Positions 33,575 through 36,945 of a DNA stretch of 36,945 bases are shown here, one piece after another. The first letter of the stretch is position 1, and every line of letters begins with the position of its first letter. Under the pieces are notes generated by a model. The model saw nothing but the letters and a program-made list of their open reading frames with translations, was not told the origin of the DNA and did not search any database. Source of the DNA: Frankia sp. R82 (GTDB lineage: Bacteria > Actinomycetota > Actinomycetes > Frankiales > Frankiaceae); the NCBI RefSeq assembly GCF_023716925.1, contig NZ_JAMQQG010000290.1, positions 1-36,945 of the forward strand. Reading direction: 5' to 3'. A program made the translations under genes and the position numbers.

Positions 33575-35154
33575 CTGCCGGCGGGTTCGGACACCAGGTC
33601 GGCGACGACGATGGTGGTGTCGTCGCGGGCCCCGGCGAGCAGCGCGGCTTCGACCAGCGCGTCAGCGGCCCGCTCGGGTGGCTCGGAACCGAGCTCGCCG
33701 AGCAGGCCGTCGAGCTGCTCCGGTGTCATCACCTTGGTGATTCCGTCGCTGGCCAGGACCACCCGGTCCCCGGCCCGGACCGGCTCGCTGAAGATGTCGG
33801 CCTCGATCTCGTCGGCCAGCCCCACCGCGTTGAGCAGCGGGCCGTTGCGGATCGCGTGCGGCGTGGTGAGCGTGCGGGGCCGGCCCCGCCCAGGCTGCAG
33901 CCAGACCGAGCTGTCCCCGACGTGGGCAACGGTCAGGAACTCGCCCGTGCTCCGCTGCCGGCCGAGAATGACGACGTCGAGCGTGCAGGCCATGCCGAGC
34001 CAGGTCGGTTCCTCGCGGGCCCGCCGACGCACCTCACGGTTGGCTCGTTCGACCGCACGGCGCAGGCCGATCAGCGGATCATCGGCGTACTGCGGGCGGA
34101 AGCCGGCGACCGTGGTGACGGTCAGGGTCGAGGCGATCTGGCCGGCCGCCTCGCCACCGACTCCGTCCGACACGGCGAGCAGGCCGTCGACGACGACGAA
34201 GGCGTCCTCGTTGGGGCCGCCGCGCTTGCCCCGCCTGGTCCGGCCGGCGGCGGCCAGGCGCAGCGGGGCGGCCGTGGTCTGTTCGGGCTCGGTCGCGATG
34301 AGGTCCGCGGCCTGCTCCCGGGCCGGACCGGAGGAGATCGTCGATGCCGCGGCGGAGCTCTCCCAACGCGGGTCCACCCCGGCTGCGGACCGGGGCCCGG
34401 TGCCCGCGACGACCGCTGCCACCGGCGCACCCTCGCCCGACCCGGCAGGTGCGGCCACGGCTGCGGCCGGCGCGCCGGCCTGGGCCGTCAACGGCGGCCC
34501 GAGCGGGTGTTCGCCGGTCACCGGGTCGAAGTACCGGGTCGCGTTCTCCCGATCATCCTCATAGGGCGACAGCTGATGCGGCGGCGTGGCCGGCGGTGGC
34601 GTCCAACCGGTCGCATCCGGATCCCGACCCTCGTCGTATCCGCTGTGTGGCACCTGCGCGGTCACGTCCCCTCCCCATGCTGCGCCCGCCTTGCCGCCGC
34701 TGTCGTTGTGCTCCTGCCGCCTGGACGACTGTTCGGACCGTGCGGCCTGGCTCGTGGCCCCGGTATCCCAGGTGCCGTGATCGTCCCATGAGTCGGCGGT
34801 GCCGTCGGGCGGGTCGAAGCCGGTGTCGACCGAACCGGACACGCCGGGCGTCGGCGATCCTCCGGCCGATGGTTCGGCCGGAACGCTGGCCGGCGACCCC
34901 GCCGGGACGGCCATCGTGGGCGCCGCACCCGGCTGGTCGGCGAGGTCGTCGGCGGCGGGCGGGGGCGTCGTGGTACTCGTGGTACTCGCGGTCTCCCGGA
35001 TCGGCACCGCCCCGGACGGATGTCGCTGCCGGTCCAGCCCGCGGCCGCGACGTTGACCGCTGGGGCGGGCCGGGCGGTTGTTGAGAACCAGAAAGACCAC
35101 CAGGGCCACCAGCAGCACCACAATGAGCATGATCGGCACCAGCGAGCTACCCAT
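33571..35154 (-). CDS. PP2C-family serine/threonine phosphatase, membrane-anchored
   Basis: A 527-residue protein: an N-terminal membrane helix (VPIMLIVVLLVALVVFLVLN, residues 6-25), a long Pro/Thr/Asp-rich linker of about 260 residues, then a PP2C catalytic domain in the last 230 residues. PP2C motifs: KRGGPNEDAFVVVDGLLAVS with the metal-binding Asp, DGVGGEAAGQIAS, LTVAHVGDSSVWLQ, GDRVVLASDGITKVM and AGARDDTTIVVADL, all with their metal ligands. It should remove phosphate from Ser/Thr (PASTA-kinase substrates, or the RyR partner), on the cytoplasmic side. An N-terminal anchor is an unusual placement compared with PstP, whose helix follows the catalytic domain. ATG 35154 is preferred over an upstream GTG at 35187 because of GAGGACGGAGG just upstream. 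No kinase gene is in the window. Confidence 0.93.
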   Translation of the reverse strand: MGSSLVPIMLIVVLLVALVVFLVLNNRPARPSGQRRGRGLDRQRHPSGAVPIRETASTTSTTTPPPAADDLADQPGAAPTMAVPAGSPASVPAEPSAGGSPTPGVSGSVDTGFDPPDGTADSWDDHGTWDTGATSQAARSEQSSRRQEHNDSGGKAGAAWGGDVTAQVPHSGYDEGRDPDATGWTPPPATPPHQLSPYEDDRENATRYFDPVTGEHPLGPPLTAQAGAPAAAVAAPAGSGEGAPVAAVVAGTGPRSAAGVDPRWESSAAASTISSGPAREQAADLIATEPEQTTAAPLRLAAAGRTRRGKRGGPNEDAFVVVDGLLAVSDGVGGEAAGQIASTLTVTTVAGFRPQYADDPLIGLRRAVERANREVRRRAREEPTWLGMACTLDVVILGRQRSTGEFLTVAHVGDSSVWLQPGRGRPRTLTTPHAIRNGPLLNAVGLADEIEADIFSEPVRAGDRVVLASDGITKVMTPEQLDGLLGELGSEPPERAADALVEAALLAGARDDTTIVVADLVSEPAGR

Positions 35155-35473
35155 GGCCTCCGTCCTCGCCGAACCATTCACGATCACGCTGTCGGACGTG
35201 TCGCCGGGTGTCTTCTGTCATACCCAAAGGCACCGCGGCGCCGCAGGTCCCGTCCGTGTCGCGACACCGACACGGACGCGGGTTCGGGTCATTGTTTCAG
35301 ACTCCGCCGAGCTCGAGTAGGGCGAACCGCACGACGGCGCCGGTCCAGACGGTGGCCCGGATGCCGATACGGCGCACCGGCGGGCCTCCCGCGGCCAGGA
35401 TGCGCGGCCCGACGCGCGGTCGGGGAGGGGCCCTGCCGGCCCGGTCGCCGCTGTCCCCAGCCCGTGCACGGCC
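35155..35473. other. Intergenic region before the PP2C operon
   Basis: About 320 bp with one strong hairpin (35251-35278) and a locally less GC-rich part (about 35160-35225) that could hold the PP2C promoter. No gene is supported here. Confidence 0.4.
35251..35278 (-). terminator. Stem-loop, probable terminator of the upstream gene
   Basis: CGTCCGTGTCG (35251-35261) and CGACACGGACG (35268-35278) pair perfectly over 11 bp with a six-base loop. It lies about 195 bases after the stop of the internal-duplication protein and about 100 bases before the PP2C start. Confidence 0.55.
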
Positions 35474-36945
35474 TCACCGTGGCCCTGGCTGGGCTGCCCA
35501 GGTGGCGGTGGCGAGGGTGAACGTGAGGGGCGGCACGGGCAGCCCGAACGAGCGGCGCCGTCGCCGGTTCGGGCCATGCTCGGCGATCGCGGCGACGATC
35601 CAGGCCTCGACCGTGCGGGCAAACTCGGTGGCCGCCCGCAGCCGGACGCCTTCGGCTCGATCCGGCTGGTGGAGTCGGTCCGGCAGATCGGCTTGCCCGG
35701 GTCGCTCGGGGTGGGGGGCGTGCTCGGGCAGGGTCGGAAAGTAGAGCGCGATCAGGCGGCGGGTCACCCGCTCCAGGTCCGCCGGCTGGGGGCCGCCGGT
35801 GTCGGACCAGGTGCCGTGCAGGGCCCCGTGGAAGTACCGCTCCGCGGCGGTCGCCAGCTGGGTCCGGCTCGGCTGGGCCCTGTCGTCGACTGCTCCGGAC
35901 GCGCCCCAGCGGCACAGGGCGCGATAGAGATCCTGGTCCGCGCTCCAGTCGGGCACGTGTCGCGCGAGCAGGCCGAAGGCCCGGGCGGCGTCGGGCCGGC
36001 CCGGCCCGCAGGCCGCGAGAAACGCCGCTGCCGGACTGAGCCGCCCGGACCGGCTTTCGTCCTGCTGTTCGGTGCGCGTCCCGGCCGGTGCGAGTCGCCT
36101 GTCGAGCTCGTCGCGCAGGGTCCGCAACTCGCCGTCGCTGCTGGCTCCGGCGCTCCCCGTCGCCCCGGCCCGGGCGTACAGCGCCAGCAGCTGGCGCAGC
36201 ACGGCGTGCCGCCGCTGCGGGTCGACTCCGGGAGCACCCCCCGCGGTCAGCGCGCGGTAGTACGGCCGGGCCCCGGTGGCGAGTACCGCCCGGCGCAGGT
36301 CGTCCGTCCCGGACCAGTCCGGGACGTAGCGGACGAGCAGCCGGAACGCGTCCGCGCCCGATGCCTGGGTCTCGCGCATCAGTCGGACGACCGCGGCGGC
36401 CGGCGACTCCGCGGACCTTGAAGGCGTCCAGCCGGACCTCGACGGCGTCCAGCCCGAGCGCTGCCCGGCCCGGACGGGGGCCGGTGTGGCGGCGTGGGCG
36501 GGAGATGGACGGTGGCCGTCCGGACCACTGCGCTGCCCGACCCGCCAGGCGGGGGAGTGGTCCGGACCCAGCGCGTCCAGCGTCCGGGTGGCCAGCTGGC
36601 AAGCCAGGTCAGCCGGCGCGGGCAGCTCACAGGCGCCGAACAGCGCCGTCAGGCCGGCACCGAGCGTCACCCCGGCCTCGTCCAACGCCGCCGTCACCGC
36701 CCGCACCGGCGAGGGCCCGCGCAGCGCGGCGAGCGCGTCGGCCAGGGCCACAATAGCCCCCGCGACGCGTTGTTGCGCTTCGCCGAGGGCCGCCTCGACC
36801 CCCGCCCTGTCGGCGGCGGTCGGCTGGCCGGCGGCCATGGCCGCGCCCGGTCCGGAGGAACGAGTATCCCCCAGCCGGGCCAGTACCGTGGCGACGATCG
36901 CGGCGCGGGCCGGCCCGGCGGACGCCTGCCGCGGCGGGGCCCGGG
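35474..36945 (-). CDS. Unrecognised protein with an internal duplication, 5' end off the window
   Basis: A reverse-strand frame of at least 490 residues, open to the right edge. An ATG at 36838 would give 454 residues, but it lacks a ribosome binding site and the frame before it (ARAAIVATVLARLGDTRSSG) looks just as coding, so the gene probably starts outside the window. The family is not recognised. Two stretches resemble each other: AFRLLVRYVPDWSGTDDLRRA and AFGLLARHVPDWSADQDLYRA, each followed by an acidic/helical segment (QRRHAVLRQLLALYARAGA; QLATAAERYFHGALHGTW), indicating a duplicated helical unit. Two copies of a SGWTPSR heptapeptide lie between the N-terminal and first repeat parts. 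No signal peptide or membrane segment. It lies upstream of the PP2C/RyR pair on the same strand but is separated from it by 320 bp with a hairpin. Confidence 0.6.
   Translation of the reverse strand, partial: RAPPRQASAGPARAAIVATVLARLGDTRSSGPGAAMAAGQPTAADRAGVEAALGEAQQRVAGAIVALADALAALRGPSPVRAVTAALDEAGVTLGAGLTALFGACELPAPADLACQLATRTLDALGPDHSPAWRVGQRSGPDGHRPSPAHAATPAPVRAGQRSGWTPSRSGWTPSRSAESPAAAVVRLMRETQASGADAFRLLVRYVPDWSGTDDLRRAVLATGARPYYRALTAGGAPGVDPQRRHAVLRQLLALYARAGATGSAGASSDGELRTLRDELDRRLAPAGTRTEQQDESRSGRLSPAAAFLAACGPGRPDAARAFGLLARHVPDWSADQDLYRALCRWGASGAVDDRAQPSRTQLATAAERYFHGALHGTWSDTGGPQPADLERVTRRLIALYFPTLPEHAPHPERPGQADLPDRLHQPDRAEGVRLRAATEFARTVEAWIVAAIAEHGPNRRRRRSFGLPVPPLTFTLATATWAAQPGPR

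Overview
The window is very GC-rich chromosomal DNA with GTG and even TTG starts, leaderless start signals of the form TANNNT-N6/7-GTG, and a set of actinobacterial genes: folP-folB-folK-DUF3180, an XPB helicase with its Helicase_C_3/WYL partner, DUF3263 with LytR_C, an RNHCP protein, MptB/GT87-type mannosyltransferases and a HrcA/CIRCE-controlled groEL. I infer a Frankia-like member of the Actinomycetia; nothing in the window proves the genus. It looks like ordinary core chromosome: I see no transposase, integrase, tRNA, rRNA or CRISPR array.

Layout. 1-3.5 kb: a Pro/Gly-rich protein running off the left edge (-), a PAP2 phosphatase (+), and a TPR-type regulator-like protein (-) whose 3' end overlaps the phosphatase gene. 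3.5-10 kb: a 0.95-kb stretch with an 18-bp tandem array, then a tight operon of GNAT acetyltransferase, folP, folB, folK and DUF3180, joined by start/stop overlaps (late folate synthesis), followed by a low-complexity membrane-anchored protein and a small unknown protein. 10-15 kb: Helicase_C_3/WYL protein and XPB helicase (+), then a Uma2-family gene (-). 15.8-20.7 kb: groEL with two CIRCE operators; threonine synthase under a clear SAM-I riboswitch; divergent from it a HAD-IIB phosphatase that may follow a small leader ORF. 20.7-23.2 kb: otsA and otsB, converging (trehalose). 23.2-26.4 kb: a DUF3263-LytR_C pair, an RNHCP zinc protein and glutamate dehydrogenase. 26.5-31.7 kb: three polytopic membrane proteins of GT-C type (GT87, MptB-like, and a PTPS-related-like protein), a likely cell-envelope glycan group. 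31.7-36.9 kb: a PP2C phosphatase translationally coupled to a membrane NAD-binding (TrkA-like) protein ending in a RyR domain, preceded by an unrecognised protein with an internal duplication that runs to the right edge.

Points of most interest: the SAM riboswitch on a threonine synthase gene, with divergent -10 boxes that overlap; the PP2C/TrkA-RyR operon as a candidate signalling module; several independent 18-bp (6-codon) minisatellites at protein ends; and repeated leaderless start signals that decide several gene starts.
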